64,000 nt of DNA from Pseudomonas rustica (GTDB taxonomy: Bacteria > Pseudomonadota > Gammaproteobacteria > Pseudomonadales > Pseudomonadaceae). The stretch spans positions 62,001 to 126,000 of the forward strand of contig NZ_JAGYHF010000006.1 of NCBI RefSeq assembly GCF_018336155.1, read 5' to 3'. The notes under the pieces were generated by a model, which was not told where the DNA came from, searched no databases, and was given only the letters and a program-made list of their open reading frames with translations. Shown in pieces: positions 1 through 9,223 of this stretch. The stretch's first letter is position 1. The number at the start of each line of letters is the position of its first letter. A program made the translations under genes and the position numbers.

Positions 1-23
1 GTGCCGGCGCTAGTGTTGCCCGT

Positions 24-551
24 GTGCCCAATCTGATTGAGCATGTACCATGCGCAACTCACCGCCCCCCACACCATGGAACCGCCCCCTTGCCCGACAC
101 CCGCCCGCCCGTCCTCGATGAAATCGACCGTCAACTAATCGCCGCCCTGCAAATCAACGCCCGCGAAAGCGTTGCCATGCTTGCCCGGCAGTTGGGCATT
201 GCGCGCACCACCGTGACTTCGCGACTGGCGCGGCTGGAAAAGGCCAAAGTGATCACCGGTTACGGCGTGCGCCTGGGTCAGCGGGTGGTCGATGGCGGCT
301 TGCAGGCTTACGTCGGGATCAAAGTGCAACCGCGTTCCGGCAAAGAGGTGGTGCGTCGGTTGAGTGCGATGGCACAGGTGCAGCAGCTGTGTGCGGTGAG
401 TGGCGAGTTTGATTATGTGGCGTGGTTGCGCACTGATTCGCCGGAGCAGCTCGATCAGTTGCTCGATCAGATTGGCGGCGTGGATGGGGTCGAGAAGACG
501 ACGACTTCGATTATTTTGAGTAGCAAGGTTGATCGGGGGCAGCCGGTTTGA
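24..551 (+). CDS. Lrp/AsnC family transcriptional regulator
   Basis: DNA-binding regulator of the Lrp/AsnC family, which usually senses an amino acid. From the GTG start, an AsnC-type winged HTH spans about residues 32-80 (DEIDRQLIAAL, then the recognition region RTTVTSRLARLE). A RAM ligand-binding domain follows at about 92-170, with the GEFDYV motif at 127-132. The family is usually 150-165 residues, so the 30 residues before DEIDRQ are probably untranslated or a poorly placed start. The frame is also open to the left edge of the window, so the true start cannot be fixed. It lies directly upstream of davB-davA in the same orientation, as in P. putida, so control of lysine catabolism is a reasonable inference, not something the sequence proves. 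Confidence 0.85.
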   Translation: MPNLIEHVPCATHRPPHHGTAPLPDTRPPVLDEIDRQLIAALQINARESVAMLARQLGIARTTVTSRLARLEKAKVITGYGVRLGQRVVDGGLQAYVGIKVQPRSGKEVVRRLSAMAQVQQLCAVSGEFDYVAWLRTDSPEQLDQLLDQIGGVDGVEKTTTSIILSSKVDRGQPV

Positions 552-589
552 GTGTTGGTCATGATTTTTCGGTTGATGGATAGGATCTA

Positions 590-614
590 TTCGCGGGCAA
601 GCATTGCTCCTACA
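590..614. repeat. Single REP-type half element
   Basis: A lone copy of the REP motif (TTCGCGGGCAAGC core, ending in GCTCCTACA) lies between the Lrp-type regulator and davB. It matches the arms of the paired elements near 29983 and 32897 but has no inverted partner nearby. The rest of the 552-773 gap is AT-richer and holds a possible -10 (TATACT at about 731) without a convincing -35. Confidence 0.7.
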
Positions 615-773
615 AGGGACAGTGTGTAGCGGATTATCGTCAGATTGATCAGGTTATTGGCAAAACGACGACACTTTGCGTCTTATTAACGTGTTCCACG
701 CTCCCTAGAATGGCTGGCATCTTTTCCTATACTCAGACGCGCATCCCGCGTCGGGTCGCCAGCAAGGTCAGCC

Positions 774-2456
774 ATGAACAAGAACAATCGCCATCCTGCA
801 GACGGTAAGAAACCAGTCACCATTTTCGGCCCGGACTTTCCGTTCGCGTTTGACGACTGGATCGAACACCCGGCCGGTCTCGGCACTATTCCCGAGCACA
901 ATCACGGCGCAGAAGTGGCGATTGTCGGCGCGGGCATCGCTGGTCTGGTGGCGGCTTACGAGTTGATGAAACTCGGCCTGAAGCCTGTGGTTTACGAAGC
1001 GTCGAAGCTTGGCGGTCGTTTACGCTCGCAAGCCTTCAACGGCACTGACGGCATCGTCGCTGAACTCGGGGGCATGCGTTTTCCGGTGTCGTCCACCGCG
1101 TTCTATCACTACGTCGACAAGCTCGGCCTCGAAACCAAACCTTTCCCGAACCCGTTGACGCCGGCCTCCGGCAGCACCGTGATCGATCTCGAAGGCAAAA
1201 CCCATTACGCACAGAAACTGGCGGATCTTCCTGCACTGTTTCAGGAAGTGGCTGACGCCTGGGCGGATGCACTGGAGGCCGGCTCGCAGTTCGCCGATAT
1301 CCAGCAAGCCATTCGCGACCGCGATGTGCCACGCCTGAAAGAGCTGTGGAATACCTTGGTGCCGCTGTGGGACGACCGCACGTTCTATGACTTCGTCGCC
1401 ACCTCGGAAGCCTTCGCCAAACTGTCGTTCCATCACCGCGAAGTGTTCGGTCAGGTCGGTTTCGGTACCGGCGGCTGGGACTCGGACTTCCCGAATTCGA
1501 TGCTGGAAATCTTCCGCGTGGTGATGACCAACTGCGACGATCACCAACACTTGGTGGTCGGCGGCGTCGAGCAAGTGCCGCAAGGCATCTGGCGCCATGT
1601 GCCGGAGCGCTGCGTGCATTGGCCTGAAGGCACTAGCCTGAAATCCCTGCACCGTGGCGCGCCGCGTTCCGGCGTGAAGAAAATCGCTCATGCGCCGGAT
1701 GGCCGTTTCGCGGTCACCGACAACAACGGCGATACCCGCGAATACGCCGCCGTGCTGACCACGTGCCAGAGCTGGCTGCTGACCACGCAGATCGAATGCG
1801 ACGAAACCCTGTTCTCGCAAAAGATGTGGATGGCCCTCGACCGCACCCGCTACATGCAGTCGTCGAAGACTTTTGTGATGGTCGACCGGCCATTCTGGAA
1901 GGACAAGGATCCGGAAACCGGCCGCGACTTGATGAGCATGACCCTCACCGATCGCCTGACCCGTGGCACTTATCTGTTCGACAACGGCGACGACAAACCG
2001 GGCGTGATTTGCCTGTCGTACTCGTGGATGAGCGACGCACTGAAGATGCTCCCGCACCCGGTGGAAAAACGCGTAGAACTGGCGTTGAACGCACTGAAAA
2101 AGATCTACCCAAAAGTCGATATCGCCGCGCGAATCATTGGCGATCCGATCACCGTGTCGTGGGAAGCCGACCCGTACTTCCTCGGCGCCTTCAAAGGCGC
2201 CCTGCCCGGCCACTATCGCTATAACCAGCGCATGTACGCGCACTTCATGCAGGACGAAATGCCGGCCGAGCAACGCGGGATTTTCATTGCTGGCGACGAC
2301 GTTTCCTGGACGCCGGCCTGGGTTGAAGGCGCGGTGCAAACCTCGCTCAACGCGGTGTGGGGGATCATGAAACATTTTGGCGGGTCGACACATAAAGCGA
2401 ACCCGGGCCCCGGTGATGTGTTCAAAGACATCGGCCCTATCGCCCTGCCCGAGTAA
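774..2456 (+). CDS. davB: L-lysine 2-monooxygenase DavB
   Basis: Flavoenzyme that oxidatively decarboxylates L-lysine to 5-aminovaleramide, the first step of the aminovalerate route. The 560-residue length and sequence match the P. putida DavB type. A Rossmann FAD motif VGAGIAG sits at residues 51-57, the ribose-binding Glu at about 75 (VVYEAS), and GGRLRS at 80-85. A C-terminal flavin segment (IFIAGDDVSWTPAW) lies near residue 505. An AAGG ribosome site precedes the ATG. davA follows 12 bases downstream, so the two are almost certainly co-transcribed. The related tryptophan 2-monooxygenase (IaaM) is the main alternative family member, but the davA partner and the close resemblance to DavB favour lysine. 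Confidence 0.93.
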   Translation: MNKNNRHPADGKKPVTIFGPDFPFAFDDWIEHPAGLGTIPEHNHGAEVAIVGAGIAGLVAAYELMKLGLKPVVYEASKLGGRLRSQAFNGTDGIVAELGGMRFPVSSTAFYHYVDKLGLETKPFPNPLTPASGSTVIDLEGKTHYAQKLADLPALFQEVADAWADALEAGSQFADIQQAIRDRDVPRLKELWNTLVPLWDDRTFYDFVATSEAFAKLSFHHREVFGQVGFGTGGWDSDFPNSMLEIFRVVMTNCDDHQHLVVGGVEQVPQGIWRHVPERCVHWPEGTSLKSLHRGAPRSGVKKIAHAPDGRFAVTDNNGDTREYAAVLTTCQSWLLTTQIECDETLFSQKMWMALDRTRYMQSSKTFVMVDRPFWKDKDPETGRDLMSMTLTDRLTRGTYLFDNGDDKPGVICLSYSWMSDALKMLPHPVEKRVELALNALKKIYPKVDIAARIIGDPITVSWEADPYFLGAFKGALPGHYRYNQRMYAHFMQDEMPAEQRGIFIAGDDVSWTPAWVEGAVQTSLNAVWGIMKHFGGSTHKANPGPGDVFKDIGPIALPE

Positions 2457-2468
2457 GAGGAATCCCTG

Positions 2469-3263
2469 ATGCGTGTAGCCCTTTACCAATGTCCACCGCT
2501 GCCACTGGAACCCGCCGCCAACCTGCAACGCCTGCATCAAGTGGCGATGGAGGCCAAGGGCGCCGACCTGCTGGTGCTGCCGGAGATGTTCATGACCGGC
2601 TATAACATTGGCGCCGAAGCGGTGAGTACCTTGGCCGAGGTCTACAACGGTGAATGGGCGCAGCAGATCGGCCGGATCGCCAAGGCTGCAGGTCTGGCGA
2701 TTGTTTATGGCTATCCGGAACGCACCGCCGACGGGCAGATTTACAACGCCGTGCAGTTGATCGATTCGCACGGCGAGCGTCTGTGCAATTACCGCAAGAC
2801 GCACCTGTTCGGTGATCTGGATCGCTCGATGTTCAGCCCCGGCGACGATGATTTTCCGATCGTCGAACTCAACGGCTGGAAGCTCGGTTTCCTGATCTGC
2901 TACGACCTGGAGTTTCCGGAGAACACCCGCCGCCTGGCACTCGCTGGCGCCGAGCTGATTGTGGTGCCGACGGCGAACATGATTCCGTTCGATTTCGTCG
3001 CGGATGTCACCGTGCGTTCGCGCGCCTTCGAAAACCAGTGTTACGTGGCCTACGCCAACTATTGCGGCAGCGAAGGCGAGATCCACTATTGCGGGCAAAG
3101 CAGCCTCGCTGCACCGGATGGCAGCCGCATCGCCCAAGCCGGACTCGACGAAGCGCTGATCATCGGCGAACTCGATCGGCAGTTGATGCTCGACTCCCGC
3201 GCCGCCAATCGCTACCTCAGCGACCGCCGCCCCGAGCTTTACGGCGCGCTCAACCGGCGCTAA
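2469..3263 (+). CDS. davA: 5-aminovaleramide amidohydrolase DavA (nitrilase family)
   Basis: Carbon-nitrogen hydrolase that releases ammonia from 5-aminovaleramide to give 5-aminovalerate. The nitrilase catalytic triad is visible: Glu39 in LPEMF, Lys110 in YRKTHLFG and Cys144 in LICYDLEFP. Its 264 residues equal the usual DavA length and no signal peptide is present. The ATG has a good RBS (AGAGGAA). It sits 12 bases after davB and about 40 bases before pqqF, so the three probably form one transcription unit or closely spaced units. Nitrilase-family substrate calls are weak on sequence alone; here the call rests on the pairing with davB. Confidence 0.9.
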   Translation: MRVALYQCPPLPLEPAANLQRLHQVAMEAKGADLLVLPEMFMTGYNIGAEAVSTLAEVYNGEWAQQIGRIAKAAGLAIVYGYPERTADGQIYNAVQLIDSHGERLCNYRKTHLFGDLDRSMFSPGDDDFPIVELNGWKLGFLICYDLEFPENTRRLALAGAELIVVPTANMIPFDFVADVTVRSRAFENQCYVAYANYCGSEGEIHYCGQSSLAAPDGSRIAQAGLDEALIIGELDRQLMLDSRAANRYLSDRRPELYGALNRR

Positions 3264-3275
3264 TCCGCTAGCATT

Positions 3276-3300
3276 GGCACTTCACTGTTCTGGAAGTGCC
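3276..3300 (+). promoter_or_regulatory. Hairpin enclosing the pqqF ribosome-binding site
   Basis: GGCACTTC at 3276-3283 pairs perfectly with GAAGTGCC at 3293-3300, leaving a 9-base loop. The only plausible Shine-Dalgarno sequence for pqqF (GGAAG at 3292-3296) lies in the 3' strand of this stem, one base before the ATG at 3302. Folding would hide the ribosome site. Regulation by this structure is an inference. Confidence 0.5.
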
Positions 3301-3301
3301 C

Positions 3302-5704
3302 ATGCCTGCGCCGACCCACCCCCGCCCCCACACTGAAACCCTGGCCAACGGCTTGCGTGTGACCCTGCGTCATGTGCCCGGCCTGAAGCGCAGCGCCGCC
3401 GCGTTGCGCGTGGCTGCCGGTAGCCATGACGTGCCGCTGGAGTGGCCGGGGCTGGCGCATTTTCTCGAGCATTTGTTGTTTCTCGGCACCGAGCGTTTTC
3501 CTACGGGCGAAGGGCTGATGGCTTACGTGCAAGGTCACGGTGGCCAGGTCAATGCCAGCACGCGCGAACGCACCACTGACTTTTTCTTTGAGTTGCCGAC
3601 ACAAGCGTTCAGCGCAGGGCTGGAGCGTCTGTCAGACATGCTCGCCACGCCGCGTATGAATCTGGACGATCAGTTGCGGGAACGGGAAGTGTTGCAGGCG
3701 GAATTTGTCGCCTGGTCGCAGGATCCTACAGCGCAGCAGCAGTTTTCCTTGTTTGAAGGGTTACCGGCTGAGCATCCGTTGCGCGGGTTTCATGCGGGGA
3801 ATCGCGACAGCCTGCAAGTCGAGCAGGCTGCGTTTCAACAAGCGCTCAAAGATTTCCATCAGCAGTTTTATCAGACGGGGCAGATGACACTGAGCTTGGT
3901 CGGGCCGCAGAGCCTCGAAGAGTTGAAAGCGCTCGCTGAGCAATTCGCGGCGGCTATACCGGTTGGGGATAAAGTTGCGCAGGCGGCAATCGTGCCGCTG
4001 ACGGTGAAAAGTTATCAACAACGCAGCAATTTGCTGTTTGCGTTTGATGCCTTGCCTGAGTCATCCGTCGAGGCTTTGGTGTTTCTCTGCCATTGGCTGA
4101 ACAGCGCCAAACCCGGCGGGCTGCTCGCGCATTTGCAGGAGCAAAAACTGGCAGATGGCTTGAAAGCCACGCCGGTTTATCACTTCAACGGGCAAGCGTT
4201 GTTGCAGCTGGAATTCACCGCTCGAGCGGAATCGTTAAACGCCATTCGCGAGCAGATGCTGGATTGGCTGAGTTTCTTCGCTCAGCAGGATTGGTCGCCA
4301 CTGCGCAAAGAATACGCGGCCCTGCTTGAACGTCAGCAGCAAGTCAGCGGCGCGCTGCAACGGGCGCGGCTCGACAGTGAACAATTGGAAATCGGCCTGT
4401 CCGATAAAGGCGTTGAAGCCCTCACACAGATCCTCGGCGAAATCGGCACTGTGGATAACTTCAGCGGTCATTGGCATCTGCCCGCAGCCAATCCTTTCCT
4501 GCGCGCCAATGAACCGTTGGCCAATGCCGGACTGATTCGCGGCCAGACCAGCGCCCACCGTGGCTTGCGCACGTTTGCTCAGGATCGCTCGCGCGGTCGT
4601 CGTGAGCGTTCGCCGATGCAATTCAGCCAAGCGTTGCCGGACAACAATGATGAGGGCGCGATTTATCTACGCTGGCAGGTTGAGGCCGCCGCCAGCGCTG
4701 ATCTGCATTCGCGCTTGCAGCGCAGTCTTCAGCAAACTCAGCAGGACGCGCGCGAGGCCGGCGTCGAGCTGACTTTCAGCGCCACTGGCAATCAATGGCT
4801 GCTGAAGCTCACCGGTTTGCAGGAGCCGATGCCCAATGTCCTCGAGCACGCGCTGAAATCTCTGACAGAGGTTGATGCCAATTCCCCACGCAGCGCGCCA
4901 GAAACGCCGTTGATGCCCATCCGCCAACTGATAAATGCCTTACCGGAGTTTTGTCTGGAGCCTGTACCAACGGCTGACGATGCAAAACACCTGTGGACAA
5001 CTTCTCGGTGGGACGGCCTCGCCTTGGGCCTCAATCAGCAAACCCAATCAGCCATGGGCCTCGCTCTGAGCCGCATTCCCGGTACACCGGACAATCAATT
5101 GCCTGCTCCGTCAGCGCTCGACAGCCGACAGTTGTGGCACCAGATCGACAGCGCATCCAGCGAACACGCCGCGCTGTTGTGCTGCCCGACTGCCAGTCGC
5201 AGCATTACCGACGAAGCGGCATGGCGACTGCTCGCGCTGATTGTACAGACCTCGTTCTACCAGCGCCTGCGCGTTGAGTTAAAACTGGGTTACGCGGTAT
5301 TCAGCGCCTTGCGCCAGATACACGGCCAGACTGCAATCGTGTTCGGCGTGCAATCGCCCACCGCCTCAGCGCTGGAAATACTTGGCCACGCTCAAGCATT
5401 CATCGAAGGCCTTCCTGCGTTGATCGAATCCCACGATGACACCAGTCTCAGCCAGCACCGGCAAAACCTCAGTGATCAATTCAACGACGCCAACCTGTCC
5501 GGCAAGGACGCCGCCGAATTGCTGTGGCAGGCGAAACTCGCTGGCCACTCGTCGGATTATCTTGAGCAACTGAGCGCTGCCATCAGCCAACTCGATCGCC
5601 AGACTTTGCTCACTGCTGCACAGCATTTGATCAACGCCGAGGGCGGCTACCGCTGTCTCGCCACCGATTCCGCGCCCGGCGCGCCATGGCAAGCAGCAAA
5701 TTGA
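3302..5704 (+). CDS. pqqF: PQQ biosynthesis peptidase PqqF (M16 family)
   Basis: Zinc peptidase of the pitrilysin/insulinase (M16) family thought to cut the cross-linked PqqA peptide during PQQ synthesis. The inverted zinc motif HFLEH is at residues 53-57, with the distal zinc ligand Glu134 in EREVLQAE, about 77 residues on as expected. An N-terminal catalytic M16 half is followed by degenerate repeat halves; 800 residues is normal for PqqF. The ATG at 3302 is preferred over an in-frame GTG two codons upstream because it fits the family N-terminus. It precedes pqqA by 156 bases, the usual pseudomonad order pqqF-ABCDE. Its ribosome site lies inside a hairpin (3276-3300). Confidence 0.93.
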   Translation: MPAPTHPRPHTETLANGLRVTLRHVPGLKRSAAALRVAAGSHDVPLEWPGLAHFLEHLLFLGTERFPTGEGLMAYVQGHGGQVNASTRERTTDFFFELPTQAFSAGLERLSDMLATPRMNLDDQLREREVLQAEFVAWSQDPTAQQQFSLFEGLPAEHPLRGFHAGNRDSLQVEQAAFQQALKDFHQQFYQTGQMTLSLVGPQSLEELKALAEQFAAAIPVGDKVAQAAIVPLTVKSYQQRSNLLFAFDALPESSVEALVFLCHWLNSAKPGGLLAHLQEQKLADGLKATPVYHFNGQALLQLEFTARAESLNAIREQMLDWLSFFAQQDWSPLRKEYAALLERQQQVSGALQRARLDSEQLEIGLSDKGVEALTQILGEIGTVDNFSGHWHLPAANPFLRANEPLANAGLIRGQTSAHRGLRTFAQDRSRGRRERSPMQFSQALPDNNDEGAIYLRWQVEAAASADLHSRLQRSLQQTQQDAREAGVELTFSATGNQWLLKLTGLQEPMPNVLEHALKSLTEVDANSPRSAPETPLMPIRQLINALPEFCLEPVPTADDAKHLWTTSRWDGLALGLNQQTQSAMGLALSRIPGTPDNQLPAPSALDSRQLWHQIDSASSEHAALLCCPTASRSITDEAAWRLLALIVQTSFYQRLRVELKLGYAVFSALRQIHGQTAIVFGVQSPTASALEILGHAQAFIEGLPALIESHDDTSLSQHRQNLSDQFNDANLSGKDAAELLWQAKLAGHSSDYLEQLSAAISQLDRQTLLTAAQHLINAEGGYRCLATDSAPGAPWQAAN

Positions 5705-5860
5705 TCGTTACCGAGGCTGCAAGGAGCTTTCTCAAAGATTCACGGGCAAACCCGGTGACATTTTGAGTAACATAGCAGCCTAACTATTTGGAACATCTTT
5801 GCGCTGCCGTGGACTATACCTATGGACAGCGCTATCCCACCCAACCCGAGGAGACACCCT

Positions 5861-5935
5861 ATGTCCTGGACAAAACCTGCTTACACCGACCTGCGTATCG
5901 GCTTCGAAGTCACCATGTACTTCGCCAGCCGCTGA
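5861..5935 (+). CDS. pqqA: PQQ precursor peptide PqqA
   Basis: Twenty-four-codon gene for the ribosomal peptide that becomes PQQ. The translation begins [12 protein letters not shown] and ends in the conserved [10 protein letters not shown]; Glu16 and Tyr20 are the two residues joined by PqqE and retained in the cofactor. A strong RBS (GAGGAG) lies 7 bases before the ATG. It sits between pqqF and pqqB and is followed by an intrinsic-terminator-like hairpin (5962-5990). That layout fits the need for much more peptide substrate than enzyme. Confidence 0.97.
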
Positions 5936-5961
5936 GTTCTGCTTACATAGAACTGCAGTGC

Positions 5962-5990
5962 AACGCCTCGGCTCGCCGGGGCGTTTTATT
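5962..5990 (+). terminator. Intrinsic terminator/attenuator between pqqA and pqqB
   Basis: AACGCC (5962-5967) pairs with GGCGTT (5980-5985), and CGGC (5969-5972) with GCCG (5975-5978), closing on a two-base loop with one bulged base on each side. TTTTATT follows. It is placed where partial termination would leave abundant pqqA transcript and less pqqBCDE. Confidence 0.8.
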
Positions 5991-6016
5991 TTCCGCGTTG
6001 AAATGATGGAGTGTTC

Positions 6017-6928
6017 ATGTTCGTCCAGATTCTGGGTTCGGCCGCTGGCGGCGGTTTTCCGCAGTGGAACTGCAACTGCGTCAACTGCGCAGGTTTTCGC
6101 GACGGCAGCCTGAATGCCAAGGCCCGCACCCAATCGTCCATCGCGATTTCCGATGACGGCGTGAACTGGGTGCTGTGCAACGCCTCGCCAGACATCCGCG
6201 CGCAGCTGCAAAGCTTCGCCCCGATGCAACCGGGCCGTGCGCTGCGCGACACCGGCATCAGCGCAATCATCCTGATGGACAGCCAGATCGACCACACCAC
6301 CGGCCTGCTCAGCCTGCGCGAAGGCTGCCCGCATCAGGTCTGGTGCACGGACATGGTTCACGAAGACCTCAGCACCGGTTTCCCGCTGTTCAAGATGCTC
6401 ACCCATTGGAACGGCGGGCTGGACTGGAACCGCATCGAACTCGACCAGAGCTTCACCGTGGCCGCATGCCCGAACCTGCGTTTCACCCCGCTGCCGTTGC
6501 GCAGCGCCGCGCCGCCGTACTCGCCGCACCGCTTCGATCCGCATCCGGGCGACAACATCGGCTTGATCGTGGAAGACCTGAACACCGGCGGCAAATTGTT
6601 CTACGCGCCGGGTCTGGGCAAGGTCGATGCGCCGTTGCTGGAGATCATGGCAAGCAGCGATTGCCTGTTGGTCGACGGCACGATGTGGGATGACGATGAA
6701 ATGCAGCGCCGTGGCGTCGGCACGCGTACCGGTCGTGAGATGGGGCATCTGGCGCAGAACGGGCCTGGCGGCATGCTCGAAGTGCTGGAGCAGTTGCCTG
6801 AACAGCGCAAAGTACTTATCCACATCAACAACACCAACCCGATTCTCGACGAGGATTCGCCGGAGCGTGCTGAACTGGCTCGGCGTAATGTTGAAGTGGC
6901 GTTCGATGGCATGAGTATTGTGTTGTAG
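6017..6928 (+). CDS. pqqB: PQQ biosynthesis protein PqqB
   Basis: Metallo-beta-lactamase-fold protein of the PQQ pathway, proposed to hydroxylate the tyrosine-derived part of the precursor before PqqC acts. The N-terminus [18 protein letters not shown] and the cysteine cluster CNCVNC at about residues 19-24 are typical of PqqB. Its 303 residues match the family. The ATG at 6017 (GGAG upstream) is chosen over a GTG two codons earlier. It follows pqqA and the attenuator, and a REP pair separates it from pqqC. PqqB has an altered metal site compared with true beta-lactamases, so hydrolase activity should not be assumed. Confidence 0.95.
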   Translation: MFVQILGSAAGGGFPQWNCNCVNCAGFRDGSLNAKARTQSSIAISDDGVNWVLCNASPDIRAQLQSFAPMQPGRALRDTGISAIILMDSQIDHTTGLLSLREGCPHQVWCTDMVHEDLSTGFPLFKMLTHWNGGLDWNRIELDQSFTVAACPNLRFTPLPLRSAAPPYSPHRFDPHPGDNIGLIVEDLNTGGKLFYAPGLGKVDAPLLEIMASSDCLLVDGTMWDDDEMQRRGVGTRTGREMGHLAQNGPGGMLEVLEQLPEQRKVLIHINNTNPILDEDSPERAELARRNVEVAFDGMSIVL

Positions 6929-6939
6929 CGACCGGCCTC

Positions 6940-7014
6940 TTCGCGAGCAAGCCCGCTCCCACAGGGGCTTTGTGGACGCCACAGATCCAATGTGGGAGCG
7001 GGCTTGCTCGCGAA
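6940..7014. repeat. Paired REP element (REPIN), class 1
   Basis: Two perfectly inverted 24-base arms (6940-6963 and 6991-7014; core GAGCAAGCCCGCTCCCACA) face each other across 27 bases between pqqB and pqqC. The same arms occur at 11034-11123. Such doublets are scattered in Pseudomonas genomes and are mobilised by RAYT transposases acting in trans. Confidence 0.9.
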
Positions 7015-7066
7015 GGCGTCCGAACAGACACCCAGGATTCCAACGGTTGTTCCCCGGAGAACCGCA

Positions 7067-7819
7067 ATGACTGACACCCCGCTGTCCCCCACCGAATTCG
7101 AAGCAGCCCTGCGCGCCAAAGGCGCCTACTACCACATCTACCACCCGTATCACGTGGCGATGTATGAAGGCCGCGCCACCCGCGAGCAGATTCAGGGCTG
7201 GGTCGCCAACCGCTTCTACTATCAGGTGAACATCCCCCTGAAAGACGCGGCGATCCTCGCCAATTGCCCCGACCGGGAAATCCGCCGCGAATGGATTCAA
7301 CGTCTACTCGATCACGACGGCGCCCCCGGTGAAGACGGCGGCATCGAAGCCTGGCTGCGACTCGGTCAAGCGGTCGGTCTCGATCCGGATCAACTGCGCT
7401 CCCAGGAATTGGTATTGCCCGGCGTGCGTTTCGCCGTCGACGCCTACGTCAACTTCGCCCGTCGCGCCAGTTGGCAGGAAGCCGCCAGCAGCTCGCTGAC
7501 CGAACTGTTCGCGCCGCAGATCCACCAATCGCGCCTCGACAGCTGGCCGCAGCATTACCCGTGGATCGACCCGGCCGGTTACGAATACTTCCGCACCCGC
7601 CTCGGTCAGGCACGGCGTGATGTCGAGCATGGTCTGGCGATCACGCTCGAGCACTACAAGACGCGCGAAGGCCAGGAGCGCATGCTGGAAATTCTCCAGT
7701 TCAAACTGGACATTCTTTGGAGCATGCTCGATGCCATGAGCATGGCCTACGAACTGAACCGCCCGCCGTATCACAGCGTGACCGAACAACGCGTCTGGCA
7801 TAAAGGAATCACCTTATGA
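7067..7819 (+). CDS. pqqC: Pyrroloquinoline-quinone synthase PqqC
   Basis: Cofactorless oxidase that catalyses the last step of PQQ synthesis, ring closure and eight-electron oxidation of AHQQ. The 250-residue protein has the all-helical haem-oxygenase-like fold sequence, with the characteristic N-terminal stretch [19 protein letters not shown] and the catalytic-loop region [17 protein letters not shown] longer in-frame ORF begins inside the upstream REP arm and is rejected; the ATG at 7067 gives [12 protein letters not shown] and has CGGAGAACC upstream. pqqD starts 4 bases before its end (overlap ATGA), which implies translational coupling. Confidence 0.96.
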   Translation: MTDTPLSPTEFEAALRAKGAYYHIYHPYHVAMYEGRATREQIQGWVANRFYYQVNIPLKDAAILANCPDREIRREWIQRLLDHDGAPGEDGGIEAWLRLGQAVGLDPDQLRSQELVLPGVRFAVDAYVNFARRASWQEAASSSLTELFAPQIHQSRLDSWPQHYPWIDPAGYEYFRTRLGQARRDVEHGLAITLEHYKTREGQERMLEILQFKLDILWSMLDAMSMAYELNRPPYHSVTEQRVWHKGITL

Positions 7820-8091
7820 GTTTCGACCGCAGCAAAGTACCGAGCTGGCGTCCCGGCTACCGCTTCCAGTACGAACCGGCGCAAAAAGGTCACGTGCTGC
7901 TTTACCCCGAAGGCATGATCAAACTCAACGACAGCGCCGCGCTGATCGGCGGTTTGATCGACGGCGAACGCGACGTTGCGGCGATCATTGCCGAACTCGA
8001 TGAGCAGTTCCCCGGCGTGCCTGAGCTCGGTGATGACATCGAGCAATTCATGGAGGTTGCCCGTGCACAGCACTGGATCGAACTTGCCTGA
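7816..8091 (+). CDS. pqqD: PqqA-binding chaperone PqqD
   Basis: Small carrier protein (91 residues) that binds the PqqA peptide and presents it to the radical SAM enzyme PqqE; it is the founding member of the RRE fold used by many RiPP systems. The sequence shows the winged-helix-like pattern, with [21 protein letters not shown] in the beta hairpins and a helical C-terminus ([18 protein letters not shown]). It overlaps pqqC by 4 bases and pqqE by 29 bases, so the three should be translated together. No unusual substitutions were noticed. Confidence 0.95.
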   Translation: MSFDRSKVPSWRPGYRFQYEPAQKGHVLLYPEGMIKLNDSAALIGGLIDGERDVAAIIAELDEQFPGVPELGDDIEQFMEVARAQHWIELA

Positions 8092-9223
8092 TCTGCCGGC
8101 CAAGCCTGAAATCGGCCTGCCGCTGTGGCTGCTCGCCGAGCTGACCTACCGCTGCCCGCTGCAATGCCCGTACTGCTCCAATCCGCTGGATTTTGCCGAG
8201 CAGGGCAAAGAGCTGAGCACAGAACAATGGATCAAGGTCTTCCGCGAGGCGCGGGAGATGGGCGCGGCGCAACTGGGCTTTTCCGGTGGCGAGCCGCTGG
8301 TGCGCCAGGATCTCGCCGAGTTGATTCATGAAGCACGGCAGTTGGGTTTCTACACCAACCTGATTACCTCCGGCATCGGCCTGACCGAGCAAAAAATCAG
8401 CGACTTCAAGAAGGCTGGTCTCGATCACATCCAGATCAGTTTCCAGGCCAGCGACGAGCAAGTGAACAACCTGCTCGCCGGTTCGAAAAAAGCCTTCGCG
8501 CAGAAACTGGAAATGGCCCGCGCGGTGAAGGCCCACGGCTATCCGATGGTGCTGAACTTCGTCACCCATCGGCACAACATCGACAAGATCGACCGCATCA
8601 TCGAGCTGTGCATCGCGCTCGAAGCGGACTTCGTCGAGCTCGCCACTTGCCAGTTCTATGGTTGGGCGCAGCTCAATCGTGTCGGCCTGTTGCCGACCAA
8701 AGAGCAACTGGTGCGTGCCGAGCGCATCACCAACGAATACCGCGCCAAGCTGGAAGCCGAAGGGCATCCGTGCAAGCTGATTTTCGTCACCCCGGATTAC
8801 TACGAAGAGCGCCCGAAAGCCTGCATGAACGGTTGGGGCAGTATCTTTCTGACGGTCACGCCGGACGGCACCGCCCTGCCCTGCCACGGCGCCCGGCAGA
8901 TGCCGGTGCAATTTCCCAATGTGCGCGATCACAGCATGCAACACATCTGGTACGACTCGTTCGGCTTCAACCGCTTTCGCGGTTACGACTGGATGCCCGA
9001 GCCGTGCCGCTCCTGCGACGAGAAAGAAAAAGACTTCGGCGGCTGCCGCTGCCAGGCATTCATGCTCACCGGTGATGCGAGCAATGCCGACCCTGTGTGC
9101 AGCAAATCCGAACACCACGGCGTGATCCTCAAGGCCCGCGAAGAAGCCGAGACCGCCACCCAAACCATCGAACAACTGGCCTTCCGCAATGAACGAAACT
9201 CACGCCTCATCGCCAAGGGCTGA
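8063..9223 (+). CDS. pqqE: Radical SAM PqqA peptide cyclase PqqE
   Basis: Radical SAM enzyme that forms the carbon-carbon bond between Glu16 and Tyr20 of PqqA. The SAM-cluster motif CPLQCPYC places Cys31, Cys35 and Cys38 near the N-terminus. The SPASM-type C-terminal cysteines are visible in [23 protein letters not shown] and GGCRCQAF. The GTG at 8063 is chosen because GGAG lies 7 bases upstream and the family begins just before [12 protein letters not shown]; the upstream open frame overlapping pqqD looks non-coding. The length is 386 residues. It overlaps pqqD by 29 bases and the S9 peptidase gene by 35. Confidence 0.95.
   Translation: MHSTGSNLPDLPAKPEIGLPLWLLAELTYRCPLQCPYCSNPLDFAEQGKELSTEQWIKVFREAREMGAAQLGFSGGEPLVRQDLAELIHEARQLGFYTNLITSGIGLTEQKISDFKKAGLDHIQISFQASDEQVNNLLAGSKKAFAQKLEMARAVKAHGYPMVLNFVTHRHNIDKIDRIIELCIALEADFVELATCQFYGWAQLNRVGLLPTKEQLVRAERITNEYRAKLEAEGHPCKLIFVTPDYYEERPKACMNGWGSIFLTVTPDGTALPCHGARQMPVQFPNVRDHSMQHIWYDSFGFNRFRGYDWMPEPCRSCDEKEKDFGGCRCQAFMLTGDASNADPVCSKSEHHGVILKAREEAETATQTIEQLAFRNERNSRLIAKG

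Noticed and set aside
1020..3137. 705-codon antisense open frame across davB and davA
   Set aside because: It lies opposite two strongly supported genes and crosses their junction. Stop-free antisense frames are common in GC-rich codon use; similar ones lie opposite glcB, phoX, the receptor and the dehydrogenases. The translations are rich in His, Arg and Gln without domain patterns.
5788..6113. Two plus-strand ORFs of 72 and 104 codons over pqqA
   Set aside because: They read pqqA and the start of pqqB in the wrong frames; the true gene is the 24-codon pqqA at 5861-5935.
6940..7014. Repeated short palindromes considered as a CRISPR array
   Set aside because: The arms are inverted and isolated in different gaps, not regular direct repeats with spacers, and no cas genes are present.
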